Part shown: positions 15,254 to 21,720 of the stretch, in pieces
Layout of the letters: each line of letters opens with the position of its first letter
Numbering within the stretch: the stretch's first letter is position 1
Assembly: GCF_900491745.1 (NCBI RefSeq)
Contig: NZ_UETR01000044.1
Span: forward strand, 1-25,137
Reading direction: 5' to 3'
Origin: Amarolinea aalborgensis
Lineage (GTDB): Bacteria > Chloroflexota > Anaerolineae > SSC4 > Amarolineaceae
DNA: 25,137 bases
The notes under the pieces: model-generated
What the model saw: the letters and a program-made list of their open reading frames with translations, nothing else
What the model was told of the DNA's origin: nothing
Databases searched by the model: none
Translations under genes and position numbers: made by a program

Positions 15254-15272
15254 CATGGATTTACGATCCATG
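15254..15272 (-). other. hairpin next to the ricT ribosome-binding site
   Basis: CATGGAT-TTACG-ATCCATG is a perfect 7-bp inverted repeat. On the ricT message its 3' arm runs directly into the GAGGAG ribosome-binding site, so a folded leader could tune ricT translation. The rest of the holB-ricT gap shows nothing else I can name. Confidence 0.35.
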
Positions 15273-15368
15273 CTGCGGATCCAGCAAGTGGATCATCGAA
15301 GGCTTAGACGCTCAGGCTGCCAGAGTCGGTATGCGACCGATGGCGCGCCTGTTTTGATCGGCCGGGCC

Positions 15369-16364
15369 CTAATTCGGTGAAACGTGCGGCAGGCGCAGCA
15401 GCAGCACATCAAGCGCCAGGCGCACATTGACATTGCCTTCTAACCACTGCGCCGTGCGCACCGTCATCTGCAGACTGGCGCGCGCCTGCGCCAACGGGAC
15501 GCGTCGCGCCAGTTCGGCCAGGTCCGCGGCCCTGTCCACATTGATGGCGCGCCCTCCGGCGCCCTGCTGATACAGCCACACATCGCGCCACCAACTCTGC
15601 CAGGTGTGCAGCGTCGGCGCAACCTGGTCGCCATGCGCAGCCAGGTTTGCCGCATACGCCAGGCGTTCCACGCGACTGGCGGCCAGCAGGCCGGCCAGGT
15701 CATCGAGCTGCTGGCTGCGCTGTTCCAGCGCGGCGCGGTCGGCGGCCAACAGTTTGGCATATCCCAGGCGGCCATTACTCAGCCGCGCCAGCAGGGCGGC
15801 TTGTACAGGCAAAAGACCGTGCTGCGCGCGCAAGTGCTGTTCAATCGTTTCCTGCGCCAGTGGTCGCAGGCTGACCACCTGGCAGCGCGAGACGATGGTC
15901 GGCAGCAGGGCCTCGCGGCGCTCGCTGAGCAAGAGGATCACCACGGCTGCGGGCGGCTCTTCGAGTGTTTTGAGCAGTGCGTTGGCCGCCGCGGGAGTTG
16001 CCAGGTGCATTTGTTCGATAATGAAAACCTTGCGTTGCCCCATCAACGGCGACAACGCCGCCTCACGCACCACACTGTCCCGAATCAGTTCGACGCCGAT
16101 GGCGCTGGCGTCGGCCGCAGGCGCAATCATGCGCAGGTCAGGATGAAAGCCGCCCGCCGTCTTGTGGCACGCCGCGCATGATTCGCATGGCCGCGCCGCC
16201 GCATCGGGGGCGGTGCAGAGCAGGGCGCGTGCAAAGCCGAGCGCCAGCGTCATTTTGCCAACGTTCGCGGGGCCTAAAATGCAGTAGGCATGTCGCACCT
16301 GGTTGCTGACCAATGTCTGGCGCAACCAGTGTACGGCCCAATCATGTCCAATCACATTGTGCAT
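15369..16364 (-). CDS. holB: DNA polymerase III delta' subunit
   Basis: A 331-residue clamp-loader AAA+ subunit. It opens with MHNVIGHDWAVHWLRQTL (the usual IxGH...L start) and HAYCILGP. A zinc module has C50, C60, C63 and C66. A sensor/arginine-finger SRC motif (159-161) sits in LLPTIVSRCQVVSLRPL, preceded by ANALLKTLEEPPA. The P-loop reads GPANVGKMT, with Met where Ser/Thr should follow GK, so ATP binding is probably weak or absent, as in the E. coli delta' subunit. The frame stays open for 302 codons upstream, but that part crosses the holB promoter and lies antisense to glyA, so I start at the ATG at 16364. No ribosome-binding site is evident. ricT is downstream in the same direction. Confidence 0.92.
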   Translation of the reverse strand: MHNVIGHDWAVHWLRQTLVSNQVRHAYCILGPANVGKMTLALGFARALLCTAPDAAARPCESCAACHKTAGGFHPDLRMIAPAADASAIGVELIRDSVVREAALSPLMGQRKVFIIEQMHLATPAAANALLKTLEEPPAAVVILLLSERREALLPTIVSRCQVVSLRPLAQETIEQHLRAQHGLLPVQAALLARLSNGRLGYAKLLAADRAALEQRSQQLDDLAGLLAASRVERLAYAANLAAHGDQVAPTLHTWQSWWRDVWLYQQGAGGRAINVDRAADLAELARRVPLAQARASLQMTVRTAQWLEGNVNVRLALDVLLLRLPHVSPN

Positions 16365-16412
16365 GGCAGCTTGGTCAGGTTGGTTAGGAAGATTACATTC
16401 GATTGCTGCGCA

Positions 16413-16441
16413 AAGATACCACAGACACCCCCAGATGTCAA
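16413..16441 (-). promoter_or_regulatory. promoter of holB-ricT
   Basis: On the minus strand TTGACA (16441-16436), 17-base spacer, TATCTT (16418-16413). The expected leader is about 42 bases, which supports the holB start at 16364 over any upstream start. Confidence 0.75.
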
Positions 16442-16528
16442 GCATTTTACTACCCGCGTCCGATCGTCCAAACCTGGCAACGCAGCCGCAGGTGCGCCGC
16501 GGACACTGATAGGGCTTGCGCATGGCCT

Positions 16529-16557
16529 TTGACAAAAAAATAAGGCAGTGGTATGCT
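16529..16557 (+). promoter_or_regulatory. promoter of glyA
   Basis: TTGACA (16529-16534), 17-base spacer, TATGCT (16552-16557), 56 bases before the glyA start. The leader of about 50 bases is too short for a glycine riboswitch. Confidence 0.8.
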
Positions 16558-16613
16558 GACCACATGGCACGATGTGTCATTTTGTGTTTCATCTTGCAGG
16601 AGGTTTGCCTCGT

Positions 16614-17906
16614 ATGTCTGATTTTTCTGCGCTCCCATCCTTTGCGCCCTGGGTTGAGCTTCCAGACCCGCGCCAGGCCCTGGCCGCGACCGATCCTGTC
16701 ATTTATGCCGCGATTGAAAAGGAACGCGCGCGGCAAACGACCGGCATTGAACTGATTGCTTCTGAAAACTACGTCAGTCCGGCTGTGCTTGCGGCCATGG
16801 GCTCGGTTTTGACCAATAAATACGCCGAGGGTTATCCCGGTCGTCGTTATTACGGCGGTTGTGAATTTGTGGATGTGGTGGAACAACTCGCTATTGATCG
16901 CGCGCAGCAGCTCTTTGGCGCCGAACATGCCAATGTACAGCCTCACTCTGGCGCGCAGGCCAATGCCGCCGTGTACATGGCGTTCCTTGAGCCGGGCGAC
17001 ACGGTTCTGGGATTGAAACTGGATCATGGCGGACACCTGACCCATGGATTCCATCTCAATCAGTCGGGCAAGCTGTACAATTTCAAGCACTACGGGGTCA
17101 ACCAAGAGACGGAGCGCCTGGACTATGACGAGCTGGAGGCGCTGGCGCAAGAGCACCACCCCAAACTCATCGTTGTCGGCGCCAGCGCCTACCCGCGCCA
17201 TTTTGATTTCCCGCGGCTGCGCGCCATCGCCGATAGTGTGGGCGCCCACGTCATGATGGACATGGCGCACGTCGCCGGGCTGATTGCCGCCGATCTACAT
17301 CCCGATCCGGTGCCCTACTGCGACGTTGTGACCAGCACTACCCACAAGACGCTGCGCGGCCCGCGCGCCGGCCTGATTTTGTGCAAAGAAGAATGGGCCA
17401 AAGCCATTGACAAAGCGGTGTTTCCGGGGATCCAAGGCGGGCCGTTGATGCACATCATCGCAGCCAAAGCGGTGGCCTTCCACGAAGCCGCCCAGCCCGA
17501 TTTCGTGGCCTATCAGCAGCGCGTCCTGGACAATGCCCAGGCGCTGGCGGCAGAACTGGCGCGCCAGGGCCTGCGCCTGGTCAGCGGCGGCACCGACAAT
17601 CACCTGATGCTGGTGGATCTGACGCCGGCTGGCGTCACCGGCAAAGCGGCCGAAAAGGCGCTGGATGCGGCGGGAATTCACACCAACAAGAACATGATTC
17701 CCTTTGATCCCAAGCCGCCCCTAACAGCCAGCGGCATTCGCCTGGGCACGCCGGCCGCCACGACACGCGGCTTCAGTCCAGAGGACATGCGCCAGGTCGG
17801 GCGTTGGATTGGTGAAATCGTTCACCACGTCGAAGACCAGGCCGTCATCGCACGCGTACACCGCGACGTGATCGAGTTCGCCAGCCGCTTTCCTGTGCCC
17901 GCGTAA
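16614..17906 (+). CDS. glyA: serine hydroxymethyltransferase
   Basis: A 430-residue PLP enzyme that interconverts serine plus tetrahydrofolate and glycine plus methylene-tetrahydrofolate, the main one-carbon source. The family hallmarks are clear: ELIASENYVSPAVLAAMGSVLTNKYAEGYPG-type N-terminal region, NVQPHSGAQANAAVY, HGFHLNQSG, MMDMAHVAGLIAA and the PLP lysine in TSTTHKTLRGPR (K245). The last part carries NHLMLVDL and SGIRLGTPAATTRG. An AGGAGG lies 10 bases before the ATG at 16614; an upstream in-frame ATG (16572) precedes that site and is rejected. It is transcribed alone from the promoter at 16529, and a palindrome follows 5 bases after the stop. Confidence 0.98.
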   Translation: MSDFSALPSFAPWVELPDPRQALAATDPVIYAAIEKERARQTTGIELIASENYVSPAVLAAMGSVLTNKYAEGYPGRRYYGGCEFVDVVEQLAIDRAQQLFGAEHANVQPHSGAQANAAVYMAFLEPGDTVLGLKLDHGGHLTHGFHLNQSGKLYNFKHYGVNQETERLDYDELEALAQEHHPKLIVVGASAYPRHFDFPRLRAIADSVGAHVMMDMAHVAGLIAADLHPDPVPYCDVVTSTTHKTLRGPRAGLILCKEEWAKAIDKAVFPGIQGGPLMHIIAAKAVAFHEAAQPDFVAYQQRVLDNAQALAAELARQGLRLVSGGTDNHLMLVDLTPAGVTGKAAEKALDAAGIHTNKNMIPFDPKPPLTASGIRLGTPAATTRGFSPEDMRQVGRWIGEIVHHVEDQAVIARVHRDVIEFASRFPVPA

Positions 17907-17911
17907 GAGAT

Positions 17912-17944
17912 AGACTTCCGAACTCTGCCAAACTTCAGAAGTCT
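17912..17944. repeat. dispersed palindrome, ACTTCCGAAGT family, copy 2
   Basis: AGACTTC (17912-17918) and GAAGTCT (17938-17944) are inverted arms. Inside are AGACTTCCGAA and CAAACTTCAGAA, the same two blocks as in the element at 13772-13806 (there CAAACTTCGGAA then AGACTTCCGAA) in swapped order. Like copy 1 it sits directly behind a stop codon. Confidence 0.7.
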
Positions 17945-17950
17945 GCGGAT

Positions 17951-17978
17951 TTGCCAAGTCGCGGCAGTTGGTTATAAT
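17951..17978 (+). promoter_or_regulatory. promoter of tRNA-Val
   Basis: TTGCCA (17951-17956), 16-base spacer, perfect TATAAT (17973-17978), with the mature tRNA starting 12 bases later. Confidence 0.75.
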
Positions 17979-17989
17979 AGAGGAAGTTA

Positions 17990-18066
17990 GGGCGGTTAGC
18001 TCAGTTGGCTAGAGCGCGTCGTTGACATCGACGAGGTCAGAGGTTCGAGCCCTCTATCGCCCACCA
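17990..18066 (+). tRNA. tRNA-Val, anticodon GAC
   Basis: A 77-base cloverleaf. Acceptor GGGCGGT pairs with ATCGCCC, the anticodon stem CGTCG/CGACG is perfect, loop TTGACAT gives anticodon GAC (codons GUC/GUU), the T arm is AGAGG-TTCGAGC-CCTCT, and CCA is encoded. It has its own promoter and terminator. Confidence 0.97.
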
Positions 18067-18102
18067 AACGCCATGGCGTTGTCGCCACGGCGTTTTTGTT
18101 TT
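18067..18102 (+). terminator. terminator of tRNA-Val
   Basis: AACGCC-A-TGGC, loop GTTGTC, GCCA-C-GGCGTT followed by a T-rich run (TTTTTGTTTT), starting directly after the CCA end. Confidence 0.85.
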
Positions 18103-18128
18103 GTAGGCTGTTTGTTCGCCGCGGTGAA

Positions 18129-18157
18129 TTGACGCGGCGCACGGGGTGTGCTAGAAT
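18129..18157 (+). promoter_or_regulatory. promoter of the thrS T-box transcript
   Basis: TTGACG (18129-18134), 17-base spacer, TAGAAT (18152-18157). Transcription would start near 18164, giving a 300-base leader before thrS. Confidence 0.78.
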
Positions 18158-18163
18158 CGCTGC

Positions 18164-18430
18164 ACGTGAAAAACAGAAAGCGATGACCAGGACGAGTAGG
18201 CGCGTGTTGTCACGCCAGAGAATAGGGGCCATAGGCTGCAAGCCCCTGTCGTGAACGACGCGTTGAAAACCACCTGGGAGCGAATGTCTGAACCTGGCCT
18301 TGCCAGCAGTAAGAGATTCCGGTTGGCGCCGTTAGCGGCCAAAGAGTGGAAATGCCTGCGCGGATGGCGCGGCATCTCAACCTGGGTGGAACCGCGAGCC
18401 TCTCGTCCCAACGACGAGAGGCTTTTTGTT
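18164..18430 (+). promoter_or_regulatory. T-box riboswitch, threonine specifier ACC
   Basis: A complete T-box leader. In stem I, CCAGG (18187-18191) pairs with CCTGG (18273-18277). The specifier loop has ACGAGTA on the 5' side and GAAAACCA on the 3' side, placing the codon ACC (18269-18271, Thr) in the specifier position. Above it GGCGCGT pairs with ACGCGTT, then come the AGAGAATA bulge and an AGGGGC...GCCCCT apical stem. The T-box bulge segment TGGAACCGCG is at 18387-18396. It overlaps the terminator at 18397-18430. Uncharged tRNA-Thr would bind and allow read-through into thrS. The specifier matches the gene downstream. Stem boundaries were drawn by eye. Confidence 0.93.
18397..18430 (+). 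terminator. T-box conditional terminator
   Basis: AGCCTCTCGTC (18397-18407), loop CCAAC, GACGAGAGGCT (18413-18423), then TTTTT. The 5' arm follows directly on the T-box motif, so formation of the antiterminator and of this stem exclude each other. Confidence 0.92.
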
Positions 18431-18463
18431 ATCGAAAAATCAGGATCGTAAGGAGGAGAAATC

Positions 18464-20272
18464 ATGGCGAAGTCAAGTCAACTCGAAAAGGATGATCTAT
18501 ACAAGGTGCGTCATTCGGCTGCGCACGTCATGGCGCAGGCGGTGATGGAGATGTTCCCCGGACAGGCGCGCATTGCCATCGGCCCGCCTATCGAAGACGG
18601 CTTCTACTATGACTTCGAGCTGCCGCGTGGCTTGACGCCCGAAGACCTGGAGGTGATCGAAAAGCGCATGCGCCAGATCATCGGCGGGCGTCACCCCTTC
18701 CTGCGGCGCGAGGTCAGCGCAGACGAGGCGCGCGCGCTCTTCAACGAACAGCCCTACAAGCTAGAGTTGATCGCGGGCCTGGCGCAAGGCGGCGTAGATG
18801 AGTACGGCAACGAGACGGACGAAGCGCCGGTGATTAGCACCTACAAGCACGACGTGTTCGAAGACCTGTGTCGCGGGCCGCATGTCGAGCATACGGGGCA
18901 AATTCCGGCCGATGCGTTCAAGCTGATGAGCGTGGCCGGCGCGTACTGGCGCGGGGATGAAAACAACGCCATGCTGCAGCGCATCTACGGCACGGCCTGG
19001 CGCAACAAGAACGAGTTGAACCAGTATCTGCAGATGCTCGAAGAGGCCAAGAAGCGCGATCACCGCAAGTTGGGCAAGGAGTTGGAAATCTTCACCTTCG
19101 ATGACGAGGTGGGACCGGGGCTGCCCCTGTGGCTGCCGCGCGGCGGCGTGTTGATCGAAGAACTGGAGCGGCTGGCGAAAGAGATGGAGATGAAGGCCGG
19201 CTATGAGCGCGTGCGCACGCCGCACCTGACGAAGGAGTCGCTTTTCCTGCGCAGCGGGCACCTGCCGTACTACGCGGAGAGCATGTATCCACCGATGGAG
19301 TTGGAAGGCGTCCGCTACTACGTCAAGCCGATGAACTGCCCCATGCACCACAAAATCTTTGCCGCCAAACCGCGCAGCTATCGCGACCTGCCCCTGCGCC
19401 TGGCTGAGTACGGCACCTGCTATCGTTACGAAAAAAGCGGCGAGCTGTTTGGGCTGATGCGCGTGCGCTCGATGCAGATGAACGACGCGCACATCTACGT
19501 GCCAGAGGCGCAGTTCGAGCAGGAATTCATGGGCGTCATCGCGATGTACCGGCAGTACTTCGATCTGTTTGGGATTGAAAAGTATGTCATGCGCCTGAGC
19601 ACGCACCATGCCAAGGGGTTGGGCAAGAAGTACATTGACAACGAGCGCCTGTGGCTCAAGACGGAGGAGATGGTGCGCAACGCCATGCGCAACGGCGGCG
19701 TACCCTTTGTGGAAGTGCCGGACGAAGCCGCGTTTTATGGCCCCAAGATTGACGTGCAGATTTGGAGCGCGATTGGCCGTGAGTTTACGCTGGCGACGAA
19801 CCAGGTGGACTTTGCGCAGCCCGGGCGCTTCGATCTCAAGTTCATCAACCAAAACGGCGAAGATGAAATGCCGCTCGTCATTCACCGGGCGCCGCTGAGC
19901 ACGCACGAGCGCATGATCGGCTTTCTCATCGAGCACTACGCGGGCAACTTCCCGGTTTGGCTGGCGCCAGAGCAGGTGCGCGTCATCCCGATCACCGACA
20001 ATCACAACGACTATGCCGTCAGCCTGGCGCGACGCCTGCGCGACGAAGGCGTGCGTGCGGATTCCGATCTTGGCTCCGAGCGCATGAACGCCAAGATTCG
20101 TAAGGCGCAAGGCATGAAAGTGCCGTACATGCTGGTCGTGGGCGATCAGGAGGTAGCGAACGACGCAGTCTCTCTGCGCCGGCGGGATGGCTCGCGTCAG
20201 GACGGGATGCCGGCGAGTGAGTTCATGGCGCTAGTGAAAGCGCGCATCGCCAGTCGCGCCGCTGCTCTGTAA
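18464..20272 (+). CDS. thrS: threonyl-tRNA synthetase without TGS domain
   Basis: A 602-residue class II synthetase that charges tRNA-Thr. It begins directly at the editing domain: RHSAAHVMAQAV (H17, H21), then CRGPHVEHTG and AFKLMSVAGAYWRGDENN. The catalytic core has YVKPMNCPMHHKIF (zinc ligand C292), motif 2 RYEKSGELFGLMRVRSMQMNDAHIY (second ligand H343), H474 in VIHRAPLST as probable third ligand, and motif 3 HERMIGFLIEHYAGNFP. The anticodon-binding domain starts at about 500 (QVRVIPITDNH). The roughly 60-residue N-terminal TGS domain of E. coli ThrRS is missing, and no frame for it exists upstream because the T-box occupies that space. GGAGGAG lies before the ATG. A terminator follows the stop. 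Confidence 0.97.
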   Translation: MAKSSQLEKDDLYKVRHSAAHVMAQAVMEMFPGQARIAIGPPIEDGFYYDFELPRGLTPEDLEVIEKRMRQIIGGRHPFLRREVSADEARALFNEQPYKLELIAGLAQGGVDEYGNETDEAPVISTYKHDVFEDLCRGPHVEHTGQIPADAFKLMSVAGAYWRGDENNAMLQRIYGTAWRNKNELNQYLQMLEEAKKRDHRKLGKELEIFTFDDEVGPGLPLWLPRGGVLIEELERLAKEMEMKAGYERVRTPHLTKESLFLRSGHLPYYAESMYPPMELEGVRYYVKPMNCPMHHKIFAAKPRSYRDLPLRLAEYGTCYRYEKSGELFGLMRVRSMQMNDAHIYVPEAQFEQEFMGVIAMYRQYFDLFGIEKYVMRLSTHHAKGLGKKYIDNERLWLKTEEMVRNAMRNGGVPFVEVPDEAAFYGPKIDVQIWSAIGREFTLATNQVDFAQPGRFDLKFINQNGEDEMPLVIHRAPLSTHERMIGFLIEHYAGNFPVWLAPEQVRVIPITDNHNDYAVSLARRLRDEGVRADSDLGSERMNAKIRKAQGMKVPYMLVVGDQEVANDAVSLRRRDGSRQDGMPASEFMALVKARIASRAAAL

Positions 20273-20280
20273 GCGTAACA

Positions 20281-20324
20281 AGCCGCCGCCGCTGAGGCGT
20301 TAAGCGTCAGCGGCGGCTTTTGCT
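20281..20324 (+). terminator. terminator of thrS
   Basis: AGCCGCCGCCGCTGA (20281-20295) pairs with TCAGCGGCGGCT (20307-20318) with a 3-base bulge, followed by TTTT. It separates thrS from the convergent methyltransferase gene, whose stop is at 20325. Confidence 0.8.
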
Positions 20325-21254
20325 TCATTTAATAAAGTCGTAGATGCCGTCGCGCTGTGGCCAGGCCTGACCGCAAGCCGGGCAGGTCAACGCGTCCGCG
20401 GCGACGACAAGAGCGTTGTGATGGCAGGCTGGGCAACGAAACAGGCCATCGGGGGGAGAGGATGGCGCGGCGGCCGCAACCTGCGCCTGCACAAAGATAC
20501 TCGGGGCCAGCCTCAGTCCGCTGGCGTAACGCTGCAGCCAACTATCGAGCGCGGCCAGGCGCGCGGCGGACCAGCGGCGCTTGAAAAATTCCGCGCGGAA
20601 GTGCGAGACCGCGACTTGACGTTGGACAGCAAACCCAGCTCGCTGCAGCTGCTGTAAGACCCAGGTGGGATGGAAGTCGAAGTTGAGCGGTGCAAATTCA
20701 TAAGGCTCAGGCGCGAAGGGGCTCCAGGTTTGCCGGCGCAGGGCAAAGCGCAGAATGGACTTCAGATTGCGTTTGTTGGCAAACTCAAGGATGAAGGCGC
20801 CGCCCGGGCGCACGATCCGCCGCAGTTCAGCCAGGGCGTGGGGTACATCCACCAAGTGATGCAGCACACGCACCATGACCACCGTGTCGAGCGTCTGATC
20901 CTGCAGCGGCAGCTCATAAACATTGGCGCGCACAAAGACAAAGCGTGGATCATGGCGCAGGCGTTCCTGGGCCTGGCGCAGCATAGACAACGCCGGCTCG
21001 ACCAGGATCACCTGCGAGTAGCCGGCGTAGAGATCGGCAAGGCGTCCAAAACCCGCCCCAATTTCAATCAGACGCGCCCCGCGAGGCGGGAGCAGCGTGT
21101 GCAGCGCGCGGCGTTCGGCCAGGTCCTCGAACGCGCGCGCGTCAGTCCAAAATTCAACTCGATAAGCAGAACCCTCATAGTCGCAAAGGGCTGGTGGATC
21201 GGGCGGCAGGAGCGGCGCCGATCGCGGCTGTTGTTCATTGTTAGGAATGGACAA
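20325..21254 (-). CDS. class I SAM methyltransferase with C-terminal zinc ribbon
   Basis: A protein of about 309 residues. The Rossmann SAM motif I is ARLIEIGAGFGRLADLYAG, motif II is VILVEPALSML, and later motifs are NVYELPLQDQTLDTVVMV and LHHLVDVPHALAELRRIVRPGG. It ends in a zinc ribbon (CPACHHN ... CPACGQAW) resembling Trm112-like domains, so it is a small-molecule or RNA/protein methyltransferase of unknown substrate. The conserved part starts near YEGSAYRVEFW. I chose the TTG at 21254 because GAGG lies 8 bases before it. An ATG at 21317 would add MLMFHVKHF and 12 more residues, but that stretch is simply a translation of the parS site and has no ribosome-binding site. The start is uncertain. 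Confidence 0.82.
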   Translation of the reverse strand: MSIPNNEQQPRSAPLLPPDPPALCDYEGSAYRVEFWTDARAFEDLAERRALHTLLPPRGARLIEIGAGFGRLADLYAGYSQVILVEPALSMLRQAQERLRHDPRFVFVRANVYELPLQDQTLDTVVMVRVLHHLVDVPHALAELRRIVRPGGAFILEFANKRNLKSILRFALRRQTWSPFAPEPYEFAPLNFDFHPTWVLQQLQRAGFAVQRQVAVSHFRAEFFKRRWSAARLAALDSWLQRYASGLRLAPSIFVQAQVAAAAPSSPPDGLFRCPACHHNALVVAADALTCPACGQAWPQRDGIYDFIK

Positions 21255-21294
21255 AGCAGGAACCTCACGGTTGTTTTTTATAACGCAGTCAAAA

Positions 21295-21310
21295 TGTTTC
21301 ACGTGAAACA
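21295..21310. promoter_or_regulatory. parS: parS centromere site (ParB/Spo0J binding)
   Basis: TGTTTCACGTGAAACA is a perfect match to the 16-bp consensus palindrome bound by chromosomal ParB. It lies in the leader (or extreme 5' end) of the methyltransferase gene. No second copy occurs in the window; parAB are not here. Confidence 0.93.
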
Positions 21311-21328
21311 TTAACATAAGACAGCGCG

Positions 21329-21334
21329 ATTATA
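21329..21334 (-). promoter_or_regulatory. extended -10 for the methyltransferase gene
   Basis: On the minus strand TGC-TATAAT gives an extended -10 with a perfect hexamer; no good -35 is seen. Transcription would begin near 21322, so an ATG start at 21317 would be almost leaderless and parS would be transcribed. Confidence 0.55.
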
Positions 21335-21373
21335 GCACACAGCGAGGACAAGCGCGAAATTGCTATTGATTGT

Positions 21374-21402
21374 TTGACAGCCATGAAACACATTGGTATA
21401 AT
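21374..21402 (+). promoter_or_regulatory. perfect consensus promoter of the S1-rpsU transcript
   Basis: TTGACA (21374-21379), 17-base spacer, TATAAT (21397-21402), full consensus at both hexamers. Transcription would start near 21409, about 310 bases before the S1-domain gene. Confidence 0.92.
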
Positions 21403-21408
21403 TGGCAG

Positions 21409-21705
21409 CGGATTGACCGGTCGCGCGCAACGGCTGGCGCCAATCAATGCGCACGGAGCCATTGGGCTATCACCCTGGCCTGACGTCGGGAACGATGTCA
21501 CCGTGGATCGTCTTGCACCCGGAGCGGCCATCAACTAACTTGGCCTCGTGGTCGGTTCGCTGGCAATGCAGCGGAGGAACCTCATCAACGACATCTTTGT
21601 TCAATGCTCAACCGTGAGGTTGCATGACACTTAGCATAGGTTCATCAGAGCAATGATGACGTTGAATCTCGACCAGGGTACGCGGGATAGGTCGAGATTT
21701 TTTTT
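21409..21705 (+). ncRNA. long structured leader RNA of the S1-domain gene, unknown class
   Basis: About 300 bases lie between a perfect promoter and a terminator, with no believable gene on either strand. One clear long-range stem is ATGC (21566-21569) plus AACCTCA (21578-21584) pairing with TGAGGTT (21615-21621) plus GCAT (21622-21625). It leaves a purine-rich GGAGG in a bulge on the 5' side. The leader ends in a terminator (21665-21705) directly before the ribosome-binding site. It fits an attenuator or autoregulatory leader, or a free small RNA with read-through. I could not match it to T-box, 6S, SRP RNA, tmRNA or RNase P. Confidence 0.55.
21665..21705 (+). terminator. attenuator-type terminator just before the S1-domain gene
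   Basis: AATCTCGACC (21665-21674), 15-base loop, GGTCGAGATT (21690-21699), T-run of eight (21698-21705). The ribosome-binding site GGAGAAGG begins at 21706 and the ATG is at 21721, so no second promoter fits. Confidence 0.9.
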
Positions 21706-21720
21706 GGAGAAGGCCAGCTG

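Noticed and set aside
16558..16613. glycine riboswitch before glyA
   Set aside because: The leader from the promoter to the start is only about 50 bases, too short for the aptamer.
16365..17270. 302-codon upstream extension of the holB frame
   Set aside because: It crosses the holB and glyA promoters and lies antisense to the well-supported glyA; the delta' family starts at MHNVIGHDW.
18761..20110. 449-codon open frame antisense to thrS
   Set aside because: A shadow of the GC-rich thrS gene: His/Val/Ala-rich without family motifs or a ribosome-binding site.
21255..21317. MLMFHVKHF as the N-terminus of the methyltransferase
   Set aside because: MFHVKH is what a parS site spells in this frame; there is no ribosome-binding site and the promoter would make it nearly leaderless. 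It remains a possible start if parS is transcribed and tolerated.
21409..21705. 6S RNA, SRP RNA, tmRNA or RNase P RNA
   Set aside because: None of the conserved core sequences of these RNAs is present; the element is also tied to a downstream coding gene.
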